From assembly GCA_965248635.1 (NCBI GenBank), contig OZ252114.1:5370895-5434894 (forward strand): DNA of 64,000 bases, in the 5' to 3' direction. The position numbers and the translations under genes are program-made. Source of the DNA: CBDAPI01 sp965248635. Lineage in GTDB: Bacteria > Acidobacteriota > UBA6911 > RPQK01 > CBDAPI01. The notes beneath the pieces are model-generated. The model ran no database searches. It was not told the DNA's origin and saw nothing but the letters and a program-made list of their open reading frames with translations. This document shows positions 35,419 through 44,415 of the stretch, piece by piece. How positions within the stretch are numbered: position 1 is the stretch's first letter; every line of letters begins with the position of its first letter.

Positions 35419-36588
35419 GTGCATCTCGCCATAAGTTCTGAGCCACCCCGGACGACGTCAGAGCGAAGAGTCATTTTACATGGATGTGGATCCAGCTGAC
35501 CCCGAAGCAGCAGGGTGGGTTGGAGAGGCTGGTACGAGGGGGCAAGACGGAGGTGCGAAAGTACCGGCGGGCGGAGATGGTGCTGCTGGCCGGCCAGGGA
35601 GTGTCGGTGAAGTCGATTGCGCGCCGTTTGGGGACGAATCGCTCCCTGGTCAAGAAATGGCTTGGACGTTTCCGAGGCAAAGGCTTACCTGGGCTGGACG
35701 ATCTGCCGCGATCGGGGCGTCCGCAGAGGGTCCAGTGTCTGGAGCGGACCCAGGTGGTAGCTGCGGCCTGCCAAGCGCCCGAACAGTATGGCTTGCAGCG
35801 TGTACTGTGGAGTCATTCGGCTCTGAGCGAGGCATTGGTTGAGTCTGGATTGGTGAGATCGATCAGCGCCCGTACGGTAGGGCGGATTCTCCGCCAGGCC
35901 CAGATCAAGCCGCATCGGGTCAAGATGTGGTGTCATAGCGAAGATCCTCGGTTTCAGGAAAAGCTGCGTGACATTGTCAGACTGTACATGGACGCTCCTG
36001 TCCGGGAACCGGTGTTGTGCGTAGATGAAAAAAGCGGGATGCAAGCGCTGAGTCGTGCTCGAGGGTTGATCGGTCCCCAAGTGGGTGGCTGGGGCCGACT
36101 CGAGTACGAGTACAAACGGCATGGAACTCGTTGTCTTTTCGCCTGTTTCAACGTGCGCACGGGGCGAGTCCTGGGCCGCTGTCACCACTATCGAAAACGG
36201 GCTGACTTTCTCTCCTTCATGGATCTGGTGGCGGTCCATTATCGACAAAAACGCGTGCACGTGGTGCTGGACAACCTTAACACTCATCTAGACACCAGCG
36301 CGGGAGCCTTCATCAGTGAATGGAATCGAAAGCACCGCAACCGCTTTGTGTTTCACTATACGCCGACGCACGGGTCGTGGTTGAATCAGATCGAGCTTTG
36401 GTTTTCGATCCTGAGCCGTCGGGTGCTTCGCTACGGAAGCTTCGCAACGGCTCGGGATCTGGTCGAGAAGGTGGAGGCCTTCATCGAGCAGTGGAACGAG
36501 CGGGACCTGGTCGAGGTGATGCAAAGCCTCATGCAGCACCTGCTCGCTCCCTACTGAGAGGTGGCTCAAGACTTACGGCGAGCTGCAC
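35419..36588 (+). mobile_element. IS630-family insertion sequence (about 1.17 kb)
   Basis: Ends are imperfect terminal inverted repeats of about 29 bp: GTGCATCTCGCCATAAG at the left (35419) and the complement of a matching end, GTGCAGCTCGCCGTAAG, at the right (to 36588), 25 of 29 positions identical. Each end is flanked by TA (in CTAG), the hallmark TA target duplication of IS630/Tc1 elements. It holds one intact transposase. It is inserted exactly between two inverted MITE-like repeats. Confidence 0.88.
35484..36557 (+). CDS. IS630-family transposase
   Basis: A 357-aa DDE transposase. The N-terminal helix-turn-helix region (GVSVKSIARRLGTNRSLVKKWLGRF, residues about 40-65) binds the element ends. 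The catalytic core has CVDEKSGMQAL (first Asp), VHVVLDNLNTHLD (second Asp) and HGSWLNQIELWFSILSRR (Glu), the complete IS630 DDE set. The frame is undamaged, so the element may be active. The ATG at 35484 is 65 bp inside the left end. Confidence 0.93.
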   Translation: MWIQLTPKQQGGLERLVRGGKTEVRKYRRAEMVLLAGQGVSVKSIARRLGTNRSLVKKWLGRFRGKGLPGLDDLPRSGRPQRVQCLERTQVVAAACQAPEQYGLQRVLWSHSALSEALVESGLVRSISARTVGRILRQAQIKPHRVKMWCHSEDPRFQEKLRDIVRLYMDAPVREPVLCVDEKSGMQALSRARGLIGPQVGGWGRLEYEYKRHGTRCLFACFNVRTGRVLGRCHHYRKRADFLSFMDLVAVHYRQKRVHVVLDNLNTHLDTSAGAFISEWNRKHRNRFVFHYTPTHGSWLNQIELWFSILSRRVLRYGSFATARDLVEKVEAFIEQWNERDLVEVMQSLMQHLLAPY

Positions 36589-36592
36589 TAGT

Positions 36593-36747
36593 GCACTGTC
36601 CGGAAAGTTCACGCCGCTACTTCGGGCGTCTTTTCGCCGACAGCTTTGTTGCGCTACCTCGAAAGACTCCCGGCATTCCTGCGTCGCGCGCCTCACTGAC
36701 GACGAAAATCCATCCCGAATTAACACCGCGAACTTCCCGGACAGTAC
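36593..36747. mobile_element. MITE-like repeat, right copy (inverted)
   Basis: The inverted counterpart of 35256-35414, from GCACTGTCCGG at 36593 to CGGACAGTAC ending 36747. Small substitutions and a few indels separate the copies, so insertion was not very recent. It is followed by ACTAG. Confidence 0.8.
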
Positions 36748-36826
36748 ACTAGTTGGATGGATATGAGCGTTGTGGTTCGGGGAAACTCTTGGAAGGACCC
36801 GTCGCGACAGCAAAGGCGTTGAGAAA

Positions 36827-37246
36827 ATGGGACTGATTGAGATCAACCGAAATCCGAGTCGGCGGGAGCTGCTCGTATTTGGTGCTCTGCTGGCGGTCTT
36901 CTCAGCTGGATTGGGCCTGATGACTCACTTTGTTTGGGACTCTCCCGTTGCGGCCCGATGGATCTGGATCGGGGGAGGGAGTCTTTGCCTGCTTCACTTT
37001 GGGGTTCCCCCTCTTCGCCGCGTGATCTATCTGGGATGGATGTATGCTGCCTTTCCCATTGACTGGACGGTGTCTCATGTTTTCCTGGCCATCGTGTACT
37101 TTGCTGTTGTAACTCCCATCGGGCTTCTTCTGCGACTGTTTGGTTACGATCCAATGTCTCGAAGGAACGGGTCCGAAGGGAGGACCAGTTACTGGGAGAA
37201 ATGCAGTGCCCCGCGAGACCGCAAGCGGTATTTTCGACAGTTCTAG
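36827..37246 (+). CDS. SxtJ-family small membrane protein
   Basis: A 139-aa protein with hydrophobic segments at about 15-35, 45-62 and 82-108, beginning MGLIEINRNPSRRELLVFG and ending in RKRYFRQF. This matches the SxtJ family, usually found between a NodU/SxtI-type carbamoyltransferase and a DUF5989 protein. The in-frame ATG at 36827 was preferred over one at 36770, which lies in repeat-derived DNA. The expected carbamoyltransferase gene is not upstream; the mobile elements are there instead. Confidence 0.75.
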   Translation: MGLIEINRNPSRRELLVFGALLAVFSAGLGLMTHFVWDSPVAARWIWIGGGSLCLLHFGVPPLRRVIYLGWMYAAFPIDWTVSHVFLAIVYFAVVTPIGLLLRLFGYDPMSRRNGSEGRTSYWEKCSAPRDRKRYFRQF

Positions 37247-37290
37247 TGCAGCTCGCCACGTAGTAGTATTAGTTGCTGAGGGAGAAGGCT

Positions 37291-37491
37291 ATGACTGAGA
37301 AGCAGACTGAAGAAGACTTTCTCCGGGACGCGGCCCAACCCCAGTCAGGGCTGGTTCGGGAGTTCGTCGACTTTCTCACACACAACAAGAAGTGGTGGCT
37401 GACTCCGATCATCCTGGTCCTCTTGTTGCTGGGAGTCCTGATCGCTCTCGGCGGAAGCGCAGCAGCGCCGTTTATCTACACGATTTTTTGA
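37291..37491 (+). CDS. DUF5989 (SxtK-like) small membrane protein
   Basis: A 66-aa protein with an N-terminal amphipathic part (LVREFVDFLTHNKKWWLTP) and one transmembrane helix ending in SAAAPFIYTIF, the typical DUF5989 ending. It is the usual companion of SxtJ; the function is unknown, with membrane tethering of a carbamoyltransferase a common guess. An upstream GGGAGAAGG serves the ATG at 37291. Confidence 0.75.
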   Translation: MTEKQTEEDFLRDAAQPQSGLVREFVDFLTHNKKWWLTPIILVLLLLGVLIALGGSAAAPFIYTIF

Positions 37492-37504
37492 GTGGGGAGG
37501 CCGC

Positions 37505-37548
37505 AAACTGCCCTTTAGTACTACTCATGTTTGACTAAAGGCCAGTTT
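37505..37548 (+). terminator. Inverted repeat after DUF5989 gene
   Basis: AAACTGCCCTTTAGT (37505-37519) pairs with ACTAAAGGCCAGTTT (37534-37548), 14 of 15 positions, around a 14-nt loop, 14 bp after the stop codon. No U-run follows, so it could be a terminator or a mobile-element scar. The rest of the gap to 37922 shows no gene. Confidence 0.5.
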
Positions 37549-37922
37549 ACATATGCGGGCGGGACTGATTTAATCGGTTCCACCGAAACGATGATCAGAC
37601 AACAGCGGGGCGACCCACCTAAATCTTCCAATGCCAGGGGCATCGTCGAAACCGGTGATGCCTCTGTCCTAAAGCCTGCCGTAGGCTTGTTGGGGTTGAG
37701 GGTTAAGACCTTCATCCCGATCTTCAGATTTTTTTCCCTACCAATTCCCCTTCGAGCCCCGCTGGTCTGATCAATTCTCCTCGAGCATTTAGGAAGGGCG
37801 GACCAGCTGAGGCAGGGATTCGGCCCGCGGCCGCGGCCATAGACCCGGAGCTTGGAACCCGTCCCGGTATAGAATGTCCCTGGAGAACTCAACCATTTCG
37901 GCAAAGCGCAGCGAGGCAAAGT
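37549..37922. other. Intergenic region, 374 bp
   Basis: No supported reading frame. A small hairpin AAGCCT-GCCGT-AGGCTT lies near 37673. The promoter of the FG-GAP protein is presumably here, but no clear boxes are seen. Confidence 0.5.
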
Positions 37923-39230
37923 GTGATGAAATTTGGACACACGGGAGTGGCCCTGCTAAGTGGCCTGATACTGACCTGCACGGGTGAAGCACGGGCCGGG
38001 TACCAGTTGCACGAGTTTCAGAAGATCCATCTGACTCCTGTCTACTGGTCTGAGGGAGCCGACTACGGTGATTTCAACCACGACGGCCACCTGGATGTGG
38101 TGTGCGGACCCCATATATATCTGGGTCCGGAATACAAGGATCGCCACGAGTTCTACCCGGCAGTCGCTCCGACCAAGCGCGGGCCTCACGATCGTCAGGT
38201 GTATGCGTTGGACAATTTCTTTGCCTGGACACACGACTTCAATGGCGATGGGTGGAGCGACGTCCTGACCGTCGGCCTGCCCAACAAACCCGCCTACTGG
38301 TACGAGAATCCCGGGATTTCTTTTGCCGGGAGACCGAAGGGACCCCCGGTTCACTGGAAGAAACACGATGTGATCGATCAGGTCAAACTGGAAGCTCCCC
38401 GCTTTGGCGATTTGACGGGAGACAGAGAGCCCGAGCTGATTTTCGGCTACGGAAACCGGCTGGGATATGCCACACCGGACGAGGCCGACGCCACAAAACC
38501 CTGGCGTTTTCATCCTGTCTCGGCAGAAACGGAGCTTCACCACTATATGCACGGTCTGGGCTTTGGCGACATCGATGGAGACGGAAGAACCGACATGATC
38601 ATCAAGGATGGCTGGTGGCAGCAGCCGGTCAGCCTGGAGGGAGATCCTGAATGGGACTACCACTGCTTCAAGTTCGCGGAGCGGGGCGGCTCTCAGATGT
38701 TCGCCTACGACGTGAACGGGGATGGTCTCAACGACATCGTTTCCAGCATCAACGGGCACGGCTGGGGTCTCAGCTGGTTCGAACAGACGCGCGCAGACGG
38801 CGGCCACATCAACTTCACGGAGCATGTGCTCATGAGCAAGGAGGCAGAGAACACGGACAATCCTTACGGAGTCCAGTTCTCACAGCTGCATGCTCTGGCG
38901 GTTGTGGATGTCGACAACGACGGGCTCAAGGACATCCTCACAGGCAAGACTTACCGGGCTCATGACTTCCATGACCCGGGTTCGCGAGAGCCAGCGGTCA
39001 TCTACTGGTTCCGGTTGACCCGCCGCAACGGAAAAGTCGAGTACGTTCCCCACCAGATCGACGACAATTCCGGCGTTGGCCGTCAGCTGGTGACTGGAGA
39101 CCTGAACCAGGATGGTCTTCTCGATTTTGTGATCGGGAACAAGAATGGCGCCTTCGTTTTTTTGCAGCAGTCCCGATCGGTCAGCGAAGCGGAATGGAGC
39201 CAGACCCAGCCCAGAAAAACTGGAATGTGA
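37923..39230 (+). CDS. Secreted FG-GAP/VCBS-repeat protein
   Basis: A 435-aa protein with a signal peptide (about 1-26, cleaved near GEARA-G). Repeated beta-propeller blades carry calcium-binding DxNxDGxxD motifs: GDFNHDGHLDVV, HDFNGDGWSDVL, GDIDGDGRTDMI, YDVNGDGLNDIV, VDVDNDGLKDIL and GDLNQDGLLDFV. Such integrin-like propellers bind or structure surface partners and are common in acidobacteria, planctomycetes and Verrucomicrobia, often in carbohydrate-related settings. Full length and intact; exported to periplasm or outside. Confidence 0.88.
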   Translation: MMKFGHTGVALLSGLILTCTGEARAGYQLHEFQKIHLTPVYWSEGADYGDFNHDGHLDVVCGPHIYLGPEYKDRHEFYPAVAPTKRGPHDRQVYALDNFFAWTHDFNGDGWSDVLTVGLPNKPAYWYENPGISFAGRPKGPPVHWKKHDVIDQVKLEAPRFGDLTGDREPELIFGYGNRLGYATPDEADATKPWRFHPVSAETELHHYMHGLGFGDIDGDGRTDMIIKDGWWQQPVSLEGDPEWDYHCFKFAERGGSQMFAYDVNGDGLNDIVSSINGHGWGLSWFEQTRADGGHINFTEHVLMSKEAENTDNPYGVQFSQLHALAVVDVDNDGLKDILTGKTYRAHDFHDPGSREPAVIYWFRLTRRNGKVEYVPHQIDDNSGVGRQLVTGDLNQDGLLDFVIGNKNGAFVFLQQSRSVSEAEWSQTQPRKTGM

Positions 39231-39234
39231 ACAC

Positions 39235-39888
39235 TCACTGCGGGGTAAGACAACCAATACCCACCGGACACCCGCCCAGGTCGCGCACGATGACCAGCAG
39301 GTTCTCCCACAGATAAATCCCGTAGGCGGGGTTGAACCAGAGTCGAAAGCCCTCCGTCTCTCCGATGCGCACCGGGAGCACCGAGCAGGAAACCGCGGCC
39401 ACGCGGGTCATGACCAGTTTCTCTTCTGCCGACTCGAAGTTGTAAGAGCAGGTCTGGGCCAGGACCAGGGGAGCCCGCAGTCCACTGATCAGGACGGAAG
39501 CCTCCTGCCGGTTCACGCGATAGGTTTCGGGTCGACCACTTCCAAGAGCCTCCGACAGGCTTTGAATTCGGTCGCCGCCTAGATCGTCTTCCAGGAAGAA
39601 CTCATTCCGATCCACCCGTGCCACCAGAGGGTCGAGGTCGGACTGCGCGACCTCGTACACTTCGTCCGGTGTCGCCATCCCCTCTTGTTGCAGCCAGTAC
39701 TTAGCCAGTGGGCCCTTGATTCCCAGCTTGGGGAGGAAGCTGAGATCGAACAGTCCCAGATCACCGAGTCGCTTGCCTTCCTCCTTCGGGTTGCCGAAAT
39801 GGACAGGAACCCGGCACCGAAACCGTTCCTCCCAGATCGGGTTCAAGGCACTCAAGAGGGGCTGCATGGGACTCTGGCGCTGGTACAT
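39235..39888 (-). CDS. soxG: Sarcosine oxidase gamma subunit
   Basis: A 217-aa subunit of heterotetrameric sarcosine oxidase. It resembles a reduced GcvT fold: LFDLSFLPKLGIKGPLAKYWL, RNEFFLEDD, SCSVLPVRIG and FNPAYGIYLWENLL. The ATG at 39888 lies one base from the soxA stop (TGATATG), the normal SoxBDAG order. A longer reading start at 40041 would lie inside soxA. The subunit is structural. Confidence 0.85.
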   Translation of the reverse strand: MYQRQSPMQPLLSALNPIWEERFRCRVPVHFGNPKEEGKRLGDLGLFDLSFLPKLGIKGPLAKYWLQQEGMATPDEVYEVAQSDLDPLVARVDRNEFFLEDDLGGDRIQSLSEALGSGRPETYRVNRQEASVLISGLRAPLVLAQTCSYNFESAEEKLVMTRVAAVSCSVLPVRIGETEGFRLWFNPAYGIYLWENLLVIVRDLGGCPVGIGCLTPQ

Positions 39889-39889
39889 A

Positions 39890-42799
39890 TCAGTCCTGTG
39901 AAGAGCCTTTCTGCCGGTTGTTTCCCGGGTCGTAAAATGGAGTCTCGGCGACCGTTCCCTGGACCAGTGCCCCTCCCTCCACGCGAATCTGGAAGCGGGT
40001 TCCAGGGGTGCCGTGATCAGGCCGCAGGAAGGCCAGCCCAATCACCTTTTGGAGCTGGTGACTGAAAGCGACACTGGTGACTCGTCCGGTAATCTGATCG
40101 GCATCGATGATCAGGTGACACTCCCGGGGGCGAAGACTTTCCTCCGGGTCCAGAGTAAACCCGACCAGTTTTCTGGTCAGTTCCCGTTCCCGCAGCACGG
40201 CCAGGGTCCGTTGACCCACGAAGAAGGGCTTGTCCATCTTGACCGCCCAGTCCAGCCCGGCCTCAAAAGGACTGGTCAGTCCGTCCGTGTCCTGTCCCAG
40301 GATCAGATGGGCCTTTTCGAGGCGCAGGAGCCTCTGCGCTTCCACCCCAAAGGGGCGAATGTCGAACTGCTTTCCTCCCTCCAGCAGGGCGTTCCAGACG
40401 CCGACAGCGCCGTCAGCCCGGACGTGGATTTCGTATCCCAGCTCTCCCACGAAGCCGACCCGGGACAGCCGTGCTGGGACTTCCGCCACCAGGCCCTCAC
40501 GAATTCCCAGATACGGAAACTCCTCGGGACTCAGGTCGATGTCAGTCAAAGGCTGCAGCGCCTCTCTGGAAAGCGGCCCCGCCAGATTCACAACCCCGTA
40601 CTGGCTGGTGGCATTGACCAGAACCACGTTCAGGCCCCACTCCAGGATCCAGCGTTGGAACTCTCGGTAGATCGCGTCCGAGCCGGTGCTGGTGGTGCTG
40701 ACGTAAAAACGATGTTCGGCGAGCCGGGCAAGAATTCCGTCGTCGATCACCACTCCCGACTCATCGCAACTGACGCCGTAGCGGCTCATACCCACTCTCA
40801 ATCCGGAGAAAAGGCCGGTGTAGATGCGCTCCAGGAATGTCACGCTGTCGGGACCGCTGATCTCCAGCTTTCCCAGGGTTCCCAGGTCGATCAGGCCGAG
40901 TTTGCTACGGACGGCAAGCGCTTCTTCGGCGATGCACTCCTCGCGCGATCGCCCTTCCACGGGGTAGTACTCGGGTCGCAGCCAGTTCCCGGCAAACATG
41001 AGTTTGGCGCCCAGGCTTTCGTGACACTCATGGGTGGGTGTGCGGCGGCGAGCCGTGAAGATCCTGCCTGCCAGCGTGCCCAGACGGACGGACCGAGTGA
41101 AGGGTCGCGCCGTAGTCAGCTCCTTGCCTGCCATCCCCTCACCGCGCAGTCGATTCAGGATCCGGACCGAGAGCAGATTGGAATGCTTTCCCTGACTGGG
41201 TCCCATTCCGAAAGTGGAGTACCGTTTGAGCAGTTCGGGGCTGTCGTAGCCCTCCTGAAAGGCGTGCTCAAAGTCCTTCAACTGGAGATCTTCGTCGAGG
41301 TCCACGAAGTTCTTGGCTTTCGGATGGGGCACAACCGGGTAGGGGTGACTCTGCGGCGGTCCCGACCGCCTGGGTGTTGTCGTGGGCAATGGGTCGGAGC
41401 GCAGGTAGGCTGCCGCTTCACGTCCGGCCCGGCATCCGTCCTCGAGTTGGGCGTCCAGGTCATAGACACCGTTGACTCTGCCTGCCGCGAACACCCCCGC
41501 CGGGAGTTCCACCGGGACGAACTGCTCGAACTGCTCAACATATTCCATTCGCGTGCGGGCCTGCCGCAGAAGGCTGTCGGCAGGAGCCCATCCCACACTC
41601 ACGGCAACACCATCGCAGCTCAAGATCCGGCGCTGTGTCGGGTCAACCTGGCCGGATGAGTCGCAGGGACAGAAAACAACCTGGCGGATTCCCCTCTTTC
41701 CCTTGCTGGCAACCGCTTCGTAGATGGCATGACCCCGATGGATCACAATTCCCTGATTCTTGCACTCCGTTGCCAGGCCGGAATCCTCTCCGCCAGGGCG
41801 GAGATCAGCAATGGCTTCAACACCTGTCCCTGCTTCCAAAAGGTCCAGGGCCACCCGATATCCGTCTGAATTCGCGGCCAGCACGACTCCTTTCGAAAAG
41901 GGCTGTACGGCATACTGATATATAAGGCGTTGAGCCGCACTGCCCAGCATCACACCGGGGAGATCATTGTTGCGGAAGACAGCCGGCTGCTCGTAGCAGC
42001 CACTGGCCACCAGGATCGCCCCGGCTCGGAGTTTCGTGAGCCGGGAATCGTCAACCAGTCCGATCCAGTGATCCCCGTACCAACCCGCAGCAGTGCTGGC
42101 CTTGCGCACCTGGAGATTGTCCCGATTGGCAAGATTCTCCAGAAGGCCGTCCAGTTGGTCGCCACCAAGGGCTCGCAGGTGCTGGTAGCCGAACGAACCT
42201 CCCAGGTGAGGGTGCTCATCCACCAGCATCACGCGAACGCCCTCCCGGGCTGCCTCCAGGGCGGCAGAGAGGCCGGCGGGACCTCCGCCAACCACCAGAA
42301 GGTCCGCAAAGGCGTAGTCCTTGGGAGAAGGCTCGATCCCGATGTGCTCCTTGATCCGGCCAAGTCCGGCCATTTGGCGAATCCGGTTCTCATAGAAAGG
42401 GAAGAGCGACTTCGGAGTATGGAAGGCCTTGTAGTAGAAACCGACAGGGGTCAGGGCCCCAAAATGGTCCAGCAGGCGCAGCCGGTCATTGCGAACTCCC
42501 CCCAGCGTATTGACAGCCTTGAGATCCATTCCCTCTTCAATGGGAGTCAAATCGGCTCGGATGTTGGTGCGATCCGAGGTCTCCATCATGGCGTTGCAGT
42601 CGATGTCGGCCAGGCCAAAAAGACCACGAGGCCTGTGGTATTTGAAGCTTCGACCCAGCACCCGAACTCCGTTGGCCCACAGAGCGGTGCTGATGGTGTC
42701 ACCCTGGAAGCCGGAATACTCCAGTCCCTCAAAGCGAAATCGCACCGGCCGGCTGCGATCAATCCACTCTCCGGGTCGCGGCGGAAGGCGCTTACTCAT
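39890..42799 (-). CDS. soxA: Sarcosine oxidase alpha subunit
   Basis: A 969-aa subunit. The N-terminal domain (about 15-100, RFRFEGLEYSGFQGDTISTALWANG) is the ferredoxin-like Fer2_4 fold. The NAD-binding two-dinucleotide domain has DLLVVGGGPAGLSAALEA. The C-terminal GcvT/aminomethyltransferase domain (from about 590) has EECIAEEALAVRSKLGLIDLGTLGKLEI, the THF site that collects the formaldehyde unit as methylene-THF. It overlaps soxD by 8 bp. With SoxB it oxidises sarcosine to glycine, H2O2 and 5,10-CH2-THF, linking to the C1 genes at 4.9-12.6 kb. Confidence 0.95.
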   Translation of the reverse strand: MSKRLPPRPGEWIDRSRPVRFRFEGLEYSGFQGDTISTALWANGVRVLGRSFKYHRPRGLFGLADIDCNAMMETSDRTNIRADLTPIEEGMDLKAVNTLGGVRNDRLRLLDHFGALTPVGFYYKAFHTPKSLFPFYENRIRQMAGLGRIKEHIGIEPSPKDYAFADLLVVGGGPAGLSAALEAAREGVRVMLVDEHPHLGGSFGYQHLRALGGDQLDGLLENLANRDNLQVRKASTAAGWYGDHWIGLVDDSRLTKLRAGAILVASGCYEQPAVFRNNDLPGVMLGSAAQRLIYQYAVQPFSKGVVLAANSDGYRVALDLLEAGTGVEAIADLRPGGEDSGLATECKNQGIVIHRGHAIYEAVASKGKRGIRQVVFCPCDSSGQVDPTQRRILSCDGVAVSVGWAPADSLLRQARTRMEYVEQFEQFVPVELPAGVFAAGRVNGVYDLDAQLEDGCRAGREAAAYLRSDPLPTTTPRRSGPPQSHPYPVVPHPKAKNFVDLDEDLQLKDFEHAFQEGYDSPELLKRYSTFGMGPSQGKHSNLLSVRILNRLRGEGMAGKELTTARPFTRSVRLGTLAGRIFTARRRTPTHECHESLGAKLMFAGNWLRPEYYPVEGRSREECIAEEALAVRSKLGLIDLGTLGKLEISGPDSVTFLERIYTGLFSGLRVGMSRYGVSCDESGVVIDDGILARLAEHRFYVSTTSTGSDAIYREFQRWILEWGLNVVLVNATSQYGVVNLAGPLSREALQPLTDIDLSPEEFPYLGIREGLVAEVPARLSRVGFVGELGYEIHVRADGAVGVWNALLEGGKQFDIRPFGVEAQRLLRLEKAHLILGQDTDGLTSPFEAGLDWAVKMDKPFFVGQRTLAVLRERELTRKLVGFTLDPEESLRPRECHLIIDADQITGRVTSVAFSHQLQKVIGLAFLRPDHGTPGTRFQIRVEGGALVQGTVAETPFYDPGNNRQKGSSQD

Positions 42800-43058
42800 G
42801 ATCTTCCATTTCCTCGAAGAGATAGGTCCGAATCACCTGGTCCCGGAGAGTGTCCCGTTCGGCGATGAACCAGACGCCACTGGCGATGTGATACCACCAT
42901 TCCCTTTTCACTCCGGGAGCTCCGGAACGATTGAAGACATAGTCACCCCATTCCCGATCGGAAGCGGCCCCGGGGTCGGGCATCGCCCGGTACTCTCCGC
43001 CAAACACGAATTCCTGTAAGGGACGCACACCGTTTACGGGACACTTAAGCAGCTTCAT
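42792..43058 (-). CDS. soxD: Sarcosine oxidase delta subunit
   Basis: An 88-aa subunit: MKLLKCPVNGVRPLQEFVFGGEYRAMPDP, then EWWYHIASGVWFIAERDTLRD. In the classical protein a CPxCG zinc motif is present; here the second Cys is replaced by Asn (CPVNG), as in a known sub-group, so zinc binding is probably altered or lost. It starts 6 bp after the soxB stop. Confidence 0.9.
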   Translation of the reverse strand: MKLLKCPVNGVRPLQEFVFGGEYRAMPDPGAASDREWGDYVFNRSGAPGVKREWWYHIASGVWFIAERDTLRDQVIRTYLFEEMEDHE

Positions 43059-43064
43059 TTTGTT

Positions 43065-44306
43065 TCAATGACCAACCGAGGCAGCTCCTTTTTCGCCCAC
43101 CAGACTGAACTCCTCAAATCGAGAAAGACGAAAGGCTTTAATGAGATCGTGTTCCTCATCATTGGCGACCGTGTGCGCCATGGTTTCCCCACACACCGGG
43201 GTTGCTTTGAACCCCCATGTGCCCCAGCCCGTGTCCAGGTAAAAGCCTTCCACCGGCGTTCTCCCCATGATGGGTGAGAAGTCCGGGGTCATGTCCGAGA
43301 GCCCTGACCACTGGCGCAGGACACGTACGTCCGAGAGGAAGGGAAAGAGCTCCAGCATATGGCTGGCCAGCCCTTCGGCGAAGTCCAGGGTGGAACGCAT
43401 GGAGTGAACTTCATAGGGATCCAGGGATGCCCCCATAACCAGTTCTCCGCGCGACGACTGACTGACATAAAGATGAAAGCTGGCGGAGACGATGATCGTG
43501 TTCAACCAGGGTTTGAGAGGCTCTGTGACACAGGCCTGGAGCGGAAAGACCTCGATCGGCGTTCGAAGATTCACCAATTCCGTGACTCGCGGTGTGAAAC
43601 CCGCGACCGCCGAAACAACCTTCCTCGTCTCAACGAAGCCCCGGTTGGTTTCCACTCCCGTCACTTTGCCGCCGCTGACCCGGATTCCGATCACCTCCGT
43701 GTTCTGATGGATCTCAACACCCCCCCGGTCGGCGGCGCGCGCGTAGCCCCAGGCCACGGCATCGTGACGGGCGATGGCCCCCGGAGGATGAAAAAGGGCT
43801 CCCTGAACCGGCATGTTGTGTCCGCAGTCCAGATCCATCTGGGGACATTTCTTTCTGATAAATGCCCGGTCGACAACCTCGCTGTCTACGCCCAGGTGCC
43901 TATTGACTTCGGCCCGCCAGCGCATGGTCCGCAGGGCTGCGTCCGTGTGGGCCAGGGTGAAGTGGCCGCGTTCAGAATAGAAGAGGTTCAGGTTGAGGTC
44001 GGCCGAGAGCTCCTGAAAAAGCTCGACACTCCGGGCATAGAAGCGGACGCCCTCAGGTGTCAGATAGTTGGACCGCACGATCGCCGTGTTTCGCCCCGTA
44101 CCTCCGGAGCCAATGTAGCTCTTCTCCAGAACCGCAACATCACGGATCCCATGGTCGCGGGCCAGGTGGTAGGCACAGGCGAGGCCATGCCCCCCGCCTC
44201 CGATGATAACGACATCATAGTGGGGCTTGAGCCGATCCGGAGCCCGAAACATTCGTGGCTCGGGGTATTTCCTGCTGAGTGCAAAGCGCATCAGGCGGTA
44301 GGGCAT
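43065..44306 (-). CDS. soxB: Sarcosine oxidase beta subunit
   Basis: A 413-aa FAD-dependent oxidase (DAO family). The dinucleotide motif is VVIIGGGGHGLACAYHLAR at about residue 32, and GTGRNTAIVRSNYLTPEGVRFY follows. The C-terminal YLDTGWGTWGFKATPVCGETMAH is the conserved flavin and heterotetramer region. The catalytic subunit carries covalent FMN and FAD in characterised enzymes. The ATG at 44306 gives the family's usual short lead; upstream codons overlap the divergent gene. Confidence 0.94.
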   Translation of the reverse strand: MPYRLMRFALSRKYPEPRMFRAPDRLKPHYDVVIIGGGGHGLACAYHLARDHGIRDVAVLEKSYIGSGGTGRNTAIVRSNYLTPEGVRFYARSVELFQELSADLNLNLFYSERGHFTLAHTDAALRTMRWRAEVNRHLGVDSEVVDRAFIRKKCPQMDLDCGHNMPVQGALFHPPGAIARHDAVAWGYARAADRGGVEIHQNTEVIGIRVSGGKVTGVETNRGFVETRKVVSAVAGFTPRVTELVNLRTPIEVFPLQACVTEPLKPWLNTIIVSASFHLYVSQSSRGELVMGASLDPYEVHSMRSTLDFAEGLASHMLELFPFLSDVRVLRQWSGLSDMTPDFSPIMGRTPVEGFYLDTGWGTWGFKATPVCGETMAHTVANDEEHDLIKAFRLSRFEEFSLVGEKGAASVGH

Positions 44307-44415
44307 TCTCAGGACATTTGACGAGAGCGCATCTGTTGTCAAGAAAAAACTTCCAGCTCTTGCACAAAATCGAGACTTCGGATAAACCCTTTCCTCAATC
44401 CGGGGAGAGATCGAG

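Noticed and set aside
40013..41659. Long + strand open frame of 548 codons
   Set aside because: It is antisense to soxA, with low-complexity composition from G+C-rich codon mirroring and no recognisable domain.
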